Positions 23,642 to 36,931 of a DNA stretch of 64,000 bases are shown here, one piece after another. Numbering within the stretch: the stretch's first letter is position 1; each line of letters opens with the position of its first letter. Source of the stretch: Warburgia ugandensis (lineage: Eukaryota; Streptophyta; Magnoliopsida; Canellales; Canellaceae); NCBI GenBank assembly GCA_035236585.1, contig CP141137.1, forward strand, positions 50,738,057-50,802,056, given 5' to 3'. Below the pieces are notes generated by a model that did not search any database, was not told where the DNA came from, and saw only the letters and a list, made by a program, of their open reading frames with translations. Made by a program: the position numbers and the translations under genes.

Positions 23642-26450
23642 TGTGACCCGATTTTCAAAAAAGAATCTTTAGAATATAATTTCAAAATTAAAATCTCACG
23701 TTAGAATTTTTTTATTTTTTTTTGTAAAAATTTGAAGTATATAATACATACATATTTTCAATTCTACCGTTCAACCTAATGTCGTTCAAAAACCTTCACA
23801 TATAGTAGCGGAATAAAAGCATACCATTCCAAGATTCCCTAGTCATAGCCCAAACAATATGAAATTTAAATTCAGGTAATAATTTATAATGAATATGTCA
23901 GTGTTACCTATCTTATTACATTCATACTCAAATGTTCAATGTTCAAAGATTAAGGTAGTAATGAGTTTAACTAACTACTCTTATTCATACTTTCTTTCTT
24001 TACTTCTCCTTGTTCAACTTTCACTAGCCAACCAACATAGTCCCCTCATGCTTCACCTGAAATATTTTGCAAATGTGGTACGACGACTTAGTAGGAAAAT
24101 GCCTAAACCAGTCATTTGAAAACCACGACAAACATGTATGTACAAATTAAGAAATGCAAACAATTAAATGCTTGATTCCAAAACTTTGTAGTTTCCAAAT
24201 CATTTTAAAATTCTCATAAACTGTTAATGTGCAAAGATATCTGAGAACCTATCAAATCATATCGTATCTTATCATATAACATTTTAAAAAACCATATACA
24301 TTCATATTATATCATATCTTACTGTGTCATATCTATCCATAAGCCTGTCATTACCACTGAGTGACAATGTCTTATCACTTGCCTAATTCAATGGTCAGTA
24401 TCCTCAAGGTTGACTGACATGTCATTCAATGCCCTCTAATAATAGGGTATACTATTCACATTGAGGATTGTCCTCCCACTACGTTCGGCTACAGACACAT
24501 GCGGCCTACACCAGTCCTCATAGGGGCACTAGATCAATTCGAGAGTAGTCTCCTTATGAAATATACAACTAAGCCTCTTAGGCCAAGTATCTATATCAGA
24601 AGCCAGTGGCCAACTAATCTTCCTAGCATAGCAACTAGAGGGGTCTTACTATTTGCCCCAAGCTGGGCTCAACTTTCACAAGTTACCTAATTTTAAGCTA
24701 GGCACAACTCTCCAAATTTGCCTAATTTTCATTTAATAAATCATTTCACATTGCTTAATATATCATATAAAAGTGTTCAAAACTTTTCCATTCATAAGAC
24801 ATCTTTCAATAAGCATAAATCATCAACTAGCTTATTCCAGTATTCGCTCAAATACTCGTATATTTGTAGCTCAACATTTCCTAGATCTTATTTTTGTATC
24901 ATACTATGCATCATGTAGAGATCAATTGCTTTATTTCAATTATTACGATCATCAATATAACATTTATCTAAATCATTTGCTATACTCACTATAAAGTAGA
25001 GACTATGCACACATGGAAACATATATTCATGGATCAAAACTTCAAAAATTACATGATGTACAACCCATCAAAATCTTGTGTGTGGAGCATGTGAGCGAGT
25101 GTTGGGTACTATCCGTGCATTAAGTACTTACCCAAGTATTGAGTGCGATGTGAACTATTCATAGGCTAGTTGCCAAGCACAATGCCTAAATGTTGAGCAC
25201 CATTCCTATTGTCCGTGCACCACTTGTTATACACAGTCCATGCACTACATGCTATGCACCATGTGAGAGCATTGGGTGTTAGGTGTCATACTATATGCTA
25301 GATGCCAAGCACTTTATCTAAGGCATTGAATATCATGTAGGTTGGCAAGCTAAGCTTCATGCAAAAATGCTTTAAGTGTAAGCCACATAACCTTAATGAT
25401 AGATGTATCATGAATGTACTCAAAAGAGGTGTCATGCAAGGCATAAGTGCTAGATGGTTGTTGTGTTAATCTAAGGGTGTTATATCATGCATGTATCCAA
25501 ATTAAACACCACATAAAATACTCATACACTAGGTATTTATCACATCAACTATGTGTGTGGTGTATTGTGTGCTGCCCAATTAAGGTATTCAAACAAGATG
25601 CCCATGTGTGAAAGGACAACATGTATCTCATCTTTTGAAGCCAAGCATGACACCCAATTCAAGGCATCATGCATAGCGTTGATGACCACACAACATGAAA
25701 TCAAAGGTGGTCATGTGCATATAAGATTACAAAACTAAGATTTGCATTTAAGGTTTAAGAATCGATTCGTCTATTAATAAGGCATTTCAATTTAAAATAA
25801 AAAATCAACCATTTCACAATCTTGTGCACACATGCAATGGATGAAGACAAGTTATAAATTATTATTAGAGAACCATTTACTTATAGATATTATTATGAAT
25901 CCATGTGCTATTTGATCATGAGATAAAATCTCCATTAAGATGATCTAAGGCCCAACACATGTAACAATTTGTATAGATTGATTTCTAAAGTATTCCTAGT
26001 GCAACAACATGCTTAGATGACCTTGCATGTATATCATAAGTTGAAGAGATCTCATCCAATAGCACATATTTATTCATTGTTAGATCTTTATAAAATGAGA
26101 GTACCTAGGTTAGAATCATATAAAACCATATCATAGTGATTAAGCACATAACACTTTGGTTTTTAATTAAGGAATCAAAATGTGTTATAAATTATAAGCA
26201 ATATGAAGAGCCTACTTGTTCTATCTAGCCCAAATAAAACTCTAAAAAGAAAACTACAAGCAATTCATCGACATATGGTGCATCTATATCAGCTACATTA
26301 ATCATGAAATTAATCACATAGTGATAACTTTTCATTTGAAAACCAACCTGATTAGATAAATTCCTACACCCCTACCTAGTAGACAAATCCGTTTTTCTAC
26401 AATCTTCTTATTCCAAAACGTAAAATCTGAGAAGAATGCTCTTACTCCTA
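23642..26450 (-). repeat. Probable LTR-type sequence inserted in or against the LINE
   Basis: The left edge TGTGACCCGATTTTC would read GAAAATCGGGTCACA on the minus strand, like the 3' ends of the other long LTRs here (GGTGTTACA, GGTCATCACA). The interior has the punctuated style of those LTRs, including a run of degenerate GTGCACCA / GCCAAGCAC repeats at 25080-25330. No second terminus, target duplication or coding region was established. Open frames at 23889-25738 carry no motif. Confidence 0.4.
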
Positions 26451-26878
26451 TGACAACCCCGGTTTTTGTAACTCATTTTGTAATACATTTTCAAAGGTAG
26501 GGCACCCTTAATAAAAAACAATTCACAAAACAAAATAACAGAAATTCTTTTCTTTAAAACTTGTTTCGAAAAACCCAAGCCATCACCTCATATATAACAT
26601 AAGTATAATTTTATACAAAATAAAATTCCATTGAAGGAATATATTTTTATTAAATTCCTGAATCCATCAAGTGGTTCATAGTATAGTCCGATATTAGTAC
26701 AACACTTGTCCAAATTACATAATCCAAAGTTCAAACCTTACCATACATTAAAACTCTCAATACATTACAATGCGCTCAACTAAAAATACATGTTTTCAAA
26801 AAAATACTAATTAATTATTCTTCCAAATCTTCTTAAGTCTTATACAATCTTGAGCTTCTAACCCTCCTTCTATGTATC

Positions 26879-26916
26879 TGAGGTATTGTAAATATTAAAA
26901 CATTTACAATACCTCA
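26879..26916 (-). promoter_or_regulatory. Conserved LTR stem-loop (15 bp perfect stem)
   Basis: TGAGGTATTGTAAAT pairs perfectly with ATTTACAATACCTCA around an eight-base loop and is followed by GCAAGCTATGCTTG. Relative to the copies at 6334 and 32365 the stem carries paired changes (GCATTGC/GCAATGC to GTATTGT/ACAATAC). Confidence 0.6.
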
Positions 26917-27694
26917 GCAAGCTATGCTTGGTAGGGGATGCAAAAATATACTACTTCACCAATATAAGAATACATACATCAATCATTATTCCATCATGGT
27001 TACCCACTCATGAGTTATGCCCACATAAAGTATATATGTTATTTATGTAGTATAGGATAAAGTAGTTAAAATAGTGAAGATTGCTCAAAACTTGTTCCTT
27101 CCCTGGCTATGCTTCCACTTAAGAATTCAATATTTAGCCAAATTTCATATGGGGATTTTCTTTCTAAGAACTCATGTAGTGGCATCTCATCATGCCATGG
27201 CATTATACTATGCCTATCATATGTGCATCATAATGAAAAATATACAAGGACTACTATGCTACAGCCTCAATCCGTACGGCTTGTCCGGATAACTGTATAA
27301 TCCTCCACTTATACCAACTGTGGAAATAACAAACCCATGTCCTCATGGGGTGGACCAGGGCTATCACAGTTGCAGCCTTCCCATTATTGCCCCACCTGAC
27401 ATTTAGTCTCTCTTTGGGCATGGTATCCATCATATAATTTCAAGAAGCAGGTGGCCAAACCCTTATAACTTTCCTTGCATAGCATCCCCAGTCCCAGGGT
27501 TGTGTAAAACAAAATCACAAGCCACCATGCTTGTATGTAAAATACATTGTACATATCAGACGATGTGTCTGTTTAACTAAGGCTGAAATATTTTCTATGC
27601 CCTAGTCTTAGGGTTTCCCTAGTCTTCATATCTCATTACCTTCACCTCATTTGATTTGATCCTTATATTGGATCAATTGAATTAGATTATGAGG

Positions 27695-27825
27695 TTAGAG
27701 CACTTTATTAGATCGTATGGTTGGATCACTTAGTTGGATCATATGGTTGGATCACTTAGTTGGATCATAGGGTTGGATCACTTAGTTAGATCATATAGAT
27801 GGTTTACTTAGTTGGATGATGACTA
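27695..27825. repeat. 26 bp minisatellite rich in GGATCA
   Basis: Three clean units begin at 27721, 27747 and 27773 (TTGGATCACTTAGTTGGATC core), with weaker partial units on both sides. Confidence 0.85.
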
Positions 27826-29572
27826 TGCTAAAGTACTAAGCATACTTATATCATGAAGGTCTATAATTACAGACAAAGATCATGTATGTATACACATGAA
27901 TCCTTAATACATTCTTGTACATCCACCTACGTCAAAGTAGTATCTTGATTCATGCAACTCAAGTGGTATTCTTCCCCATTGCCCATCATGGTCTGGATTC
28001 ATACATCTGTCAAACCATACATATAAAGTTATTTCTCTATACAAGTATGTATTCCTATAAGGGATGCCCTAATTTTTCCTTGAATCATGTTTGATCAAGG
28101 GTTTGGGTTCTCTATCTATATTTTTCTATATATACATACATAATTTCTACATATACACTACAATACAACATTAGTATTCTTATTGTTTTTGACCATTCAA
28201 GATCCTCTGGATCTTGTCTGATCATCCTTATCTTGATTACAATTTTTATTAGGATTGAATGATTTACTAACCTTTTATGCTCTTACTATTATTACTCAAC
28301 CAGTTAATGTTTTATTGGTTGAAGGTAGCTTATTTCATCCTAAGTCTAGACAACTCCTCTTATGTCAAATTGGCTAAGGCTTATTAGTTGAATGGTTGAA
28401 CACAAAATGGTTACTTCAATCCTCATGTAAAGAGACATTTAGACCTCACAAACATCAACAGAAGGTGAGGGAAGAGCAAGGCTCTATTAGAGAACCCCCT
28501 TAACCATCATGTTCATCCTCCACTAGAATGACCTTAACTCAACCTTTCATAAGATTCCTATGAGTATGTTAATCCTAAGTACTCTTTCTAATTGATTTTA
28601 ATTAAATCCATGAACATTAAAATGTCATTCATGGAGTTTCATTATTCTCCCAATTTGGACTAAGGAATTTATATTCCTTATATTATCCTACTAACTATGG
28701 TCCTTACTATCATTAAGTCCATATCATTCATTCCATGTAAATGTCCTTTCATTCTAATTTCATTTAATTACATTTTCAATGTGATTTCCATTACATAAGC
28801 ATTAAAGCATAAATAAATAAATCAACAATTAAATTCACTAAGAAATAATATACAATAATAACATTTAACAATTTAACTGAAAATCTAATATTTTATAACT
28901 TATCCATCATGATCCAACGATCTTAGTTGATCCTTATTTATTTTTCATCTCTTTTAGGGTTTAGATCTTGATCTTTCGTTTTGCTTTAGATCTAACACAT
29001 ATTATTGATGTGATTTCATTATTAGATCATTGATACACCTCATCAATTGATCCAATCATCCTTGATCAACCTGATCAAGGAGATTTACATTCATTTTTAT
29101 GGTTTTTATTACTTTTAAGGATAGATCTCTTAAGATCTGCCTATTCAATTACATCTAACCCATTGATTCAAGTCAGTACATTATTATATCATCATCCAAC
29201 AAGGTTTGATTGGTTTGGTCATTCTAGATCTTGTAGATCAAGGATGTTAGTACACTTATCTTCTTAATTTTAGAAAATTTAATGAATTAAAATTATGATT
29301 TTATTGATTCAGTAGGTTCTAATCATCACCAGGAATCCATCCCAACTTCTGATCTTAATTTGGAATTCAATTGAGATTTAAAGATTTTAACTCGTTTTAA
29401 GGGCTGAATTTCAATCTTACTATTTTTGTTAATTTAATTGATCTAGAAACATAGAAATTCTACTATGATCATGATCCTTAAGGTTATGGGACCCTTTGAA
29501 CACATCCATCGATTCAGATTTCAATTTAGGGATCATCTTGATCATGATCCAATACTATTACTACAAATTTTT

Positions 29573-32500
29573 GTGATTATAACATATAAATACAATTTAA
29601 AACATACATTTCATGAGTTCAATACCTAAAGCAAGTGATAAAGAATCTACAAAAATTTTCAGATCTAAAATCAGAGCTACATCGAGCTCTTAATTGAAGA
29701 TCTAGGATCTCAGTTAAAAACTGAACGTTTCAAATCTAAAAATTTATGCATATAATTTGGTTATAAAAACTTGAAAACTAGGAAGTATACATCAATAGAA
29801 TTCCAACGACATAAAGAACGCAGAAAACGGAGCTCAAACGAAGAAGTTATGGGCCATTGAACTTGTAAGGGAAGTTTGGTAATTTGGAGGGTCCTGAAAT
29901 ACAAGGGGCAATTTTGATAACGACACCCGCTTTTCATCTTCCCTTATCAGATCCAACGATTTTTCCAAAAAAATCATCAGAGGGAAGGCAAATAAGGGAA
30001 GAGTTTCCCTTCCTCCTTCCCAAGCACAATCTCTCTCCCCTAATATGCTCCTCTCACCATCTTCTCCATCGCGCCCTTTTCTTAAACCCTAACCTCTGCA
30101 AAAATTATGTTTTTCCACAACTAAAGATTCAGCAACATTAACAATCACCCAGCTGATCGAGGTAAGCCCCAACCCTCTAATACCCTTTTGCATGTGTAGT
30201 GTATATAACAGTGACGTGCATGAAAGTTGGGCAAAACGACAAGGGTTCGTCGTTTTTCTTGGAAATCTGTATACGCTACTGTTTGAATGCAAATAGGTTG
30301 ATAAAACATCATTAAAATAGAGCTTGGACTGTCTATCTAGTGCATAAGGAACCCAAGAACAAACCCTTTAAGTTTGAGGAAAATCCAACAGTGGATGATG
30401 CCGAAATCACAAAGAACAGTACATAGGATAATTTTATATACATGAGAAAAATAGAGTAAAAACCTTAGTTTTTGGCAAAATCAAGCCAAAGGAGTGTTGA
30501 AAATGGAAAATACATGAAATTATAAGCAAAAGGGTGCAAAAATCACTAAATTTGGGCACCTGTGGGGTCACTGGCGACGAACGGACTCCGGTCGTCTTCC
30601 CTAGTGCTCGTTCCCGCGTCATGCCAGTGTAAACCAGGGTCACCGATGTAACTCGGTGTAAACTAGGGCGCCAGTGTAACCCTATGTAAACTGGGGCCGC
30701 CAGTGTAAACCAGTGGAAACGCATCTCCCGACCCCTATAAATTAATGATATTAATTTATGAAGTATTTTCACAAAAAAATTGATTTTGAGAGCCACAGAG
30801 GTCCAAATCACAATCGAAAATATCCATTGTGATCGTCTTGATGATATGAACCTAGATTTAACTTAAAAACTTACCATTGACTACTTTTAATTTAGAAAAA
30901 TTATAAAATAGTATCCAATAACTTAGATCCGACCGATCAAGGGGCAATCAGGCCTTAAAACTTGAACAAATAGAAAATATATGATATTAAAGAAGGGCAA
31001 GAGGAGTAAATTAGATGTAATTACTTTATAAATTGATCTAGACCATTGATCTAACCAAGATCTTGGAAAATTGTTGATCTGAGGATGATCTGACTGTTAG
31101 ATTTAGGAATAAACATTAGATACACACAAAAATGAACAAATGAAGATGACATGGGACTAAAGTTAAGAACCAAATCATAATTAAAGATCTTAGAGGATGA
31201 TCCAATGGTTGGATCACCATAGATTCCCTTATGATGAAATAAATAACATCAAATAGTATTATGGTATTGACAAGTACATCAGAATGTACAAGATAAGGGG
31301 ATTATACATTCGAGTTGAGTGATCTCACATCAAGGTAGGTGAAGACATTTAATGTTTTGTTTTGATTTTAAAACCTTGCATCATTATAGCATCATGATTG
31401 ATTGTAATTTAAATTAAATTGTTTAAATTAGTCAAAAAATTGTGAAACTCAGAATTTTATATATTATGATTGATATTTGATTTCAACAATATATTGAATG
31501 GATTATAATTGATTATTTCATAAGATCGATATTATATATTTATGCATAATTAGAAGAAAAAAAATTCCTTATTGCATCATTGAAACTTATGGGTTTTCAT
31601 GAGAAAGGAAAGTGGAGGCTTAGTAGCTGGTCTTTTTAGAGGCTAACCTCGAGATGAGGGGCGTGCCTTAGGTATTGCAAGCCACAAGTGCTCCTGGTTT
31701 TCGAGATACATGTTTTTTGTATTTTGGATTTCATGATAGGTGCTTTCACCCGGTGGATGTCATGCTAGGAGGGAGTAGGGTCGGCCACCCACCCTCCGAG
31801 ATTTGTGATGTGATTGTGATATGATAAACACCTGGCCACAGATGACTTTTGGAAGGGTTTTGGTAATATAGATAGTCCACACTACCAGTCCGGGCCTTTT
31901 CATGGGGACAGATGTTAAGTCTCCCGTTATGATGTCGACGGGGAGCGACAGTGGTTGAGACCTTGGAGGGTTGCCACTGTGGCATGATGATCCATACTCT
32001 TATTCTGTATGCTTGCATGATGAGCATAAAGATATTGTTGTATACATGGGTGTGACGTCACTCAAAGGAGTGATATGAGTACTCATGATCTGTTTATATG
32101 ATTGTATGGGACACTCATGGGATCCATGTACCTTAGGGTGTCTTATTATTATTGTATGCTCATTTACATTGGCTCATATCATATTTTAAATCCATGAGAT
32201 CCATGTTTTATCGTACGTGATGTTTTGAGATTATGTTGGTATTGATTATAATGATTTTATTTTCATAGATGATAGATCTTCTCATTATATTAGCACGGTT
32301 ATTCGAATTGTTCCATCTTTATTACAGTAAATGTCTATGTACCTACACAAGCAATAGATTGTTGAGGCATTGCTTTGTTTTGCAATGCCTTAGATCTCGA
32401 GCGCAACAGCAGGAAGGGCAAGACCGTGATAGCAGTGGGAGATTTCTTTACTTTGACTAATAAACAGTGACGTGAGTTAATAAACAGAGTACCATGTGAC

Positions 32501-32885
32501 TTTGTTTATGGATTGTATACTTTTATTTTATGGATTTGATTATGATAGTTATACATATGATGGACATTTAGGTGGGATGTTATGATAGATAGACTCTGGG
32601 CCACATTATTATTGTATTTTGGATATTTATTATTTTGAAAATAAAGGCACTAATGATTTTGACGTTGGTTTAACATGTGTATTGTTTCAATTGTGTCATC
32701 ACAAAATTTTAATTATGTTTTTAAACTATAATTATGATGTTTTGGAAAAAGAAAATAACACCCAGAGGTTTCAATAAATGTTTTAATAAAATAATTAATA
32801 GAATCTTTTTAACATGGGATCCGGACTACGACTATTATTATTATATTATAATAAAAAAATTATTATAAAAATTCGGGGTGTCACA
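29573..32885 (+). repeat. Long gypsy-type LTR, plus orientation
   Basis: It ends ATTCGGGGTGTCACA at 32885. Aligned in reverse to the solo LTR at 5.85-8.79 kb it shows the same landmarks in the same order: U3 box at 29799-29850, GATAACGACACCC near 29914, the CAACAGTGGATGATG region near 30390, the block at 30770-30840, the CCATGGGGACAGATG region near 31900, and the stem-loop at 32365-32390. No primer site follows 32885, so this is a 3' or solo LTR. The start near 29573 (TGTGATTATAAC) is uncertain and no target duplication was found. GTGTAAAC-containing repeats lie at 30620-30720. Frames at 29884-32460 are incidental. Confidence 0.6.
32365..32390 (+). promoter_or_regulatory. Conserved LTR stem-loop
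   Basis: AGGCATTGC and GCAATGCCT flank an eight-base loop, 495 bp before the LTR end. It is the reverse-oriented counterpart of the stem at 6334-6359. Confidence 0.6.
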
Positions 32886-34313
32886 TGACCAATGGTCCGC
32901 GTCTGTCGACTGGGATCACCCGTCACCAAGTACGAGTGACTGGTGATAGGTGAGATGGTCCAGATCTGGACCGTCAGATCACTCATCAAGGATCTACCTC
33001 ATCTTACAAGATTAATGGCCCATATTTTATCTCCAGGGGTTTTTAGGCCCCAGGAATCCATCCAACTGCTTAGAAATTGCATTTGAGTTGTGGATGGATG
33101 GGATCTCGACCCTTCATGCTGGATCCATCATCTCCGATAGATCAATGGCAGGGGAGATCCCATGGATGCTGGAAAACACCCTGGAGATGTTGGAATGGAA
33201 CGCGAGGAGTGAGGGTGGCCTACCTATGCTGGTCCAATGAAGAGAGGGTCACTGGAGGAGGAGATTTTAGTCAGATAAGAAGATAGAAAACCATAGATGC
33301 TAGCAACTCATACAGTCTTGAAATTCTCCCTTACCATTGCCAGAGAAGGTGGAGGGCTCACCCAGTGCTGAAGACTCCCTTACCGTTGCTGAATTCTCCC
33401 TTACGGTATGGCTTTTGAAGCTCGCCCAGTGCTAAAGACTCCCAACGATGCAAGATCAACATTTACTAGCCAAATTGGCCGAAATAACTTGAAGAACATG
33501 CCGGAGACAGTAACCAGTACCATATTGGTTTTCATTTTGAATTTTTCAAAGATCTGGGAAGTCGATCATAATGGGATCAAAGCGCCTTTGTTAACCACCC
33601 TTGTCAGAACACATCTGATGGTGAAGATATGATTTTTAATTGTTGAATTGTGATGCCTAATTGAAATAGGGTTTTCAGGTAGAAATCCTGGCTCATCAGG
33701 GGTGATGCATCCCTGGACGTGCCAGACGTCTCCAATGAGTCTGGAGCACCGAGTGCATCTGTGGACACGCCCATAGAGAATAAGAGAGAAGTAGAGAAAG
33801 AAAGAAAAATTGGAGAAGATGGGGGATGTTTCTGGAGTTGGGATTTTGGGACATTCTAGTGAACCTAGTGAGGAACATTAGGAGAATTTTTGGGATTTTT
33901 ATAAGCCATTTATAGAGGTGTTTTGAATTTTTCATGATTACTTGTAATTATCACTTTGATTTCTTTTGATTATTAAATTGTCTTAGGATTCCCACTACCA
34001 CCTCCTTCTCCACTAGTAGGTGGTAGTGGTTTGACTCATGATGGCCTATTTTCTGGCCGTTGGATCCCTTTGTGGGCCCCAAGGATGTGTAAAAAGACCA
34101 ATTTGCCCTTTTAAGGAGAAAATTTAGTTTTATTCTCTCGGGCTCAGAATTGAGTGTACTTAGTGGCGTTGGATTTGTATTTATGAATACATTCCAAATT
34201 TTGATATCTGAGGTCTCTATTATTTATAAAATTATTATTTTACCCTTTTATACTTAAAAATGGAGAAAAAAATAAAGGTTTTTCATCTGAATTCAGAATT
34301 TGTCGTGTTTACA
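32886..34313 (-). repeat. Truncated LTR-like sequence, minus orientation
   Basis: The right edge TCGTGTTTACA reads TGTAAACACGA on the minus strand, a plausible LTR start. A worn U3 box (GGGCTCAGAATTGAGT...GTGGCGTTGGATTTGT, about 34138-34180) lies at the expected distance inside it. The left part is cut by the neighbouring LTR. Short internal repeats occur at 33330-33430 (CTCCCTTAC, GCCCAGTGCT). No gene is supported. Confidence 0.4.
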
Positions 34314-34449
34314 ATCATTTTAAAGGGTTCATTGAATATGTTTTCAATTATACTAGTCTTATACCTTGATTCAACTTCTATGAGAAGTGCATTTTTAGTA
34401 ACCCTAATATTCCAGCCTGAATTTTCTTAAAAATTTTAATTTCATTATT

Positions 34450-34452
<3 letters not shown>

Positions 34453-34536
<84 letters not shown>
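34453..34536. repeat. (CT)n microsatellite
   Basis: Eighty-four bases of uninterrupted TC/CT repeat. Confidence 0.95.
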
Positions 34537-34538
<2 letters not shown>

Positions 34539-35139
34539 GTCTAGCCAAGATGTCCTACCCTCTATATGGGATTTCTTGGCTAGTTTCCTATTGAAGTTAG
34601 TCTCCTCTTTCCTAGTTTATTTTATCTGATATCCTTTTTCTGCATTTCTTTCAAATATTTAACCACTTAGATCTTAGTATTGTTTTAGGCATATTCTATA
34701 CCTTAATTTCTTTCTTATCTCATGTGCCACATATCCTTAATTTCTTTCTTATCTCAGGTTCCACAAATCTTCATCTTATTCTTACCTTAGATCAAAATGA
34801 TCCTAGCCTTTCCTTTCATTATACTCTAGATCACAATCCTATGTTGATTTTTCTAATCTCACATTATCCACTTAATTTTTTTATTTTCTTCTTATAATAA
34901 TATATCTCAGTTTCTTAACTACTAGTAGACGTCCATATCAAGTGGATTCATTGTATGTGAATGTTCCTTAGTTTTTTGGAAATATAAATTTTCTAAAAAA
35001 AAATTAAGTTGGACGTCATTTTGGTGGTTAGAAATCTGAACTTAAGTTATTAGTACTCACTCTACAACCGGTTGAGTTGGCTTGTTTTTGGTGATAACTT
35101 TTGCAAATAAATATTTGTATTATCAAAATTAGGGGTTGA
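34537..35139. other. Intergenic stretch, nothing recognised
   Basis: AT-rich sequence between the microsatellite and a LINE fragment; no gene is supported. Confidence 0.35.
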
Positions 35140-35835
35140 TACAATGACTCTCTCCATATCTTCCTAAAACCTTCTTGATTCTATCCTCAAACTTTACTTA
35201 CATTTCTAAGATTATGATCTCTCCTAGAACAAGTTTTATTTGTATAATTTTATTACTCATTCTTTTAACGTCTACAACTTTGTCCTTTAATTCTTTATCT
35301 ACCACAATCCATGCATCATTTTCTATTATTGTCCTTTCCTATATAGCAAAGCTTATACCCATTAATTTTTTTAGTTTTAGTGTATTTCTACTTGGTTTCT
35401 TGGATAAAAGAAATGTCGACTATCATGTTCTTATTGTATCCACTAACTCTAAATTCTTTACATGTCATTGTGCCTATATTCCATGTAATAATACGAATCT
35501 TGTTCTATTGACCTAGCCTATTTGCCCACGCACTTCTCAGATGACATAGGAACCCATCCATACTTTTCACTACACCTGGGTTCTAATCCAACACGTTACT
35601 TACGCGAGAATGCTCTAGCAGTCCCTGCCTATTTTTCACTATACCTAGGACTTGATGCGATGCATGGCTTCTACGGAAACACCCTAGCAACCCTTTTTCA
35701 TTTTCCACCTCATTCAATATGATGCAGCATGTCACTTACTAGGAATGTCATAAATTGATTCATGCATGGGGTTTTGGATGGTTTTCCCTGCCAGCTGGCA
35801 CTTAAAGCAAAACTCTCCTCCTTTATCTGGTCACA
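35140..35835 (-). mobile_element. RTE LINE 5' fragment (leader plus endonuclease start)
   Basis: Aligned in reverse to the full-length copy at 53.9-57.2 kb, this fragment covers the 5' leader and start of the endonuclease region. It includes the 68 bp leader monomers (about 35540-35735) and the 5' terminus-like CCTTTATCTGG at 35821-35835. The 3' side is lost at about 35140. The two open frames here (35175-35722) are on the opposite strand to the element. Confidence 0.75.
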
Positions 35836-35845
35836 CACATAATGT

Positions 35846-36110
35846 CTAATGTTATCTAAGTTTACGGTACTTTCAATCTCTATATTCTTTGGTAGTTGTT
35901 ATTTAGCAATTTTTGAAAGTAACTCTTCCACCTTTGTTTGATTTCGTCACCTTTGACTTGTACCCTTTAGTCAACACTTCTAATTTACTTAACATGGTCA
36001 AAGTCCTTGCTATACTTTTCTCTTACTTTTGCAAGTTTAAGCTCATCTTTCTCACCCTTTCTTAATCCTTATCTATTATAAAGATTATCATATGTCTTGA
36101 GTTTAGCCTC
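35846..36110 (-). mobile_element. RTE LINE middle part, left of a gypsy insertion
   Basis: This matches the linker between endonuclease and RT of the LINE at 21.2-23.6 kb (compare 22640-22918). It ends at GTTTAGCCTC, where the gypsy LTR starts; the same LINE resumes at 41312 after the duplicated GCCTC. The join to the fragment at 35140-35835 is a separate, older break. Confidence 0.8.
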
Positions 36111-36931
36111 TATAATGACCCAAATTTTGGAGACATTTTGTATAAAGAACAATCATGATGTTGCTATTTGCCAACGATATTGTAACTTGTCTATTGTGGG
36201 AGAGAATATATGTTTATTATATGTTTAATGGTCTTAATAGGTGGTTGGATGTTTTATCCTAATTAACATAACAAACTTAGGAATTTGTGAAGAAAAATTA
36301 GTGTCATTAGATTCTACACTCAAAATCGAATCCAATGCTTCAAAGAATATAGAAAACGGAGCTCGTATGAAGAAGTTATAGGTGTTTGAAGGTTGATGGC
36401 ATTTTTGTAAATTGCACCTAAAAACAAAAAAGACAAAAAATGTAGGGGGTCGTTTTGATAACGGCACCCCCGTCTTCTTCCTCGTACAGCCACTGACATT
36501 CCCGGTCCTTCCAGAGCCGCCTCTATAGGGCGGTGCTAGAAAGAATGGCAACACTGCCTTCCCTCTCCTAAAAATTTCCCCTACTCCCCCTTCTCCATCA
36601 TGGTATTTCTAGGTTCAAATGCGATTCATTACTGTCTTCGGCAAAGAGGGTTTGGAGTAAACGTTCCAGGCGTACGAAGGCTCCACAGTGGATTTCTAGG
36701 TACATCCTCCTCCCCATCCTATTCCTCCCTTCTTTCCCATTTGTTTTCCCTCAGAATCCAGCCGGATCTAACGTTTCCTGGCCAAAGAACGCCTTAGGAA
36801 GAAGGGTTTGTTCCGGAACCCTCAACTCGACGACCAGGGTTCTTGCAGGGAGCCGAAACCACTGATAAGGGCGCCATTTCAGGCTGCCCAGGTTGGTCCT
36901 CATTCCCCTCTCCTTCCCAGCTCAAATCCAC
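36111..36931 (+). repeat. Truncated 5' LTR of the gypsy element
   Basis: It aligns to the right LTR from TAATGACCCAAATTTTGGAG onward, including the U3 box at 36327-36380 and GATAACGGCACCCCCGTC at 36458. It carries about 170 bp near 36570-36760 that the right LTR lacks. It stops at ATCCAC where the pol frame takes over. Frames at 36234-37107 are incidental. Confidence 0.85.

Larger units (their letters stand above)
26451..29570 (-). repeat. Long gypsy-type LTR, minus orientation, right edge unclear
   Basis: The left edge TGACAACCCCGGTTTT reads AAAACCGGGGTTGTCA on the minus strand, matching the 3' end style of the other LTRs. At 26879-26916 it has the conserved stem-loop followed by CAGCAAGCTA, 428 bp from that end, as in the solo LTR at 5.85-8.79 kb. 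I could not find its U3 start or a target duplication. It meets an oppositely oriented LTR somewhere near 29.57 kb. It contains a 26 bp minisatellite (27695-27825). Confidence 0.5.

Noticed and set aside
25080..25330. Regularly spaced repeats suggesting a CRISPR-like array
   Set aside because: The units are degenerate, vary in spacing, and lie in plant LTR-like sequence; there are no cas genes.
35175..35722. Hydrophobic membrane-protein-like frames
   Set aside because: Antisense to an RTE LINE leader and endonuclease region.
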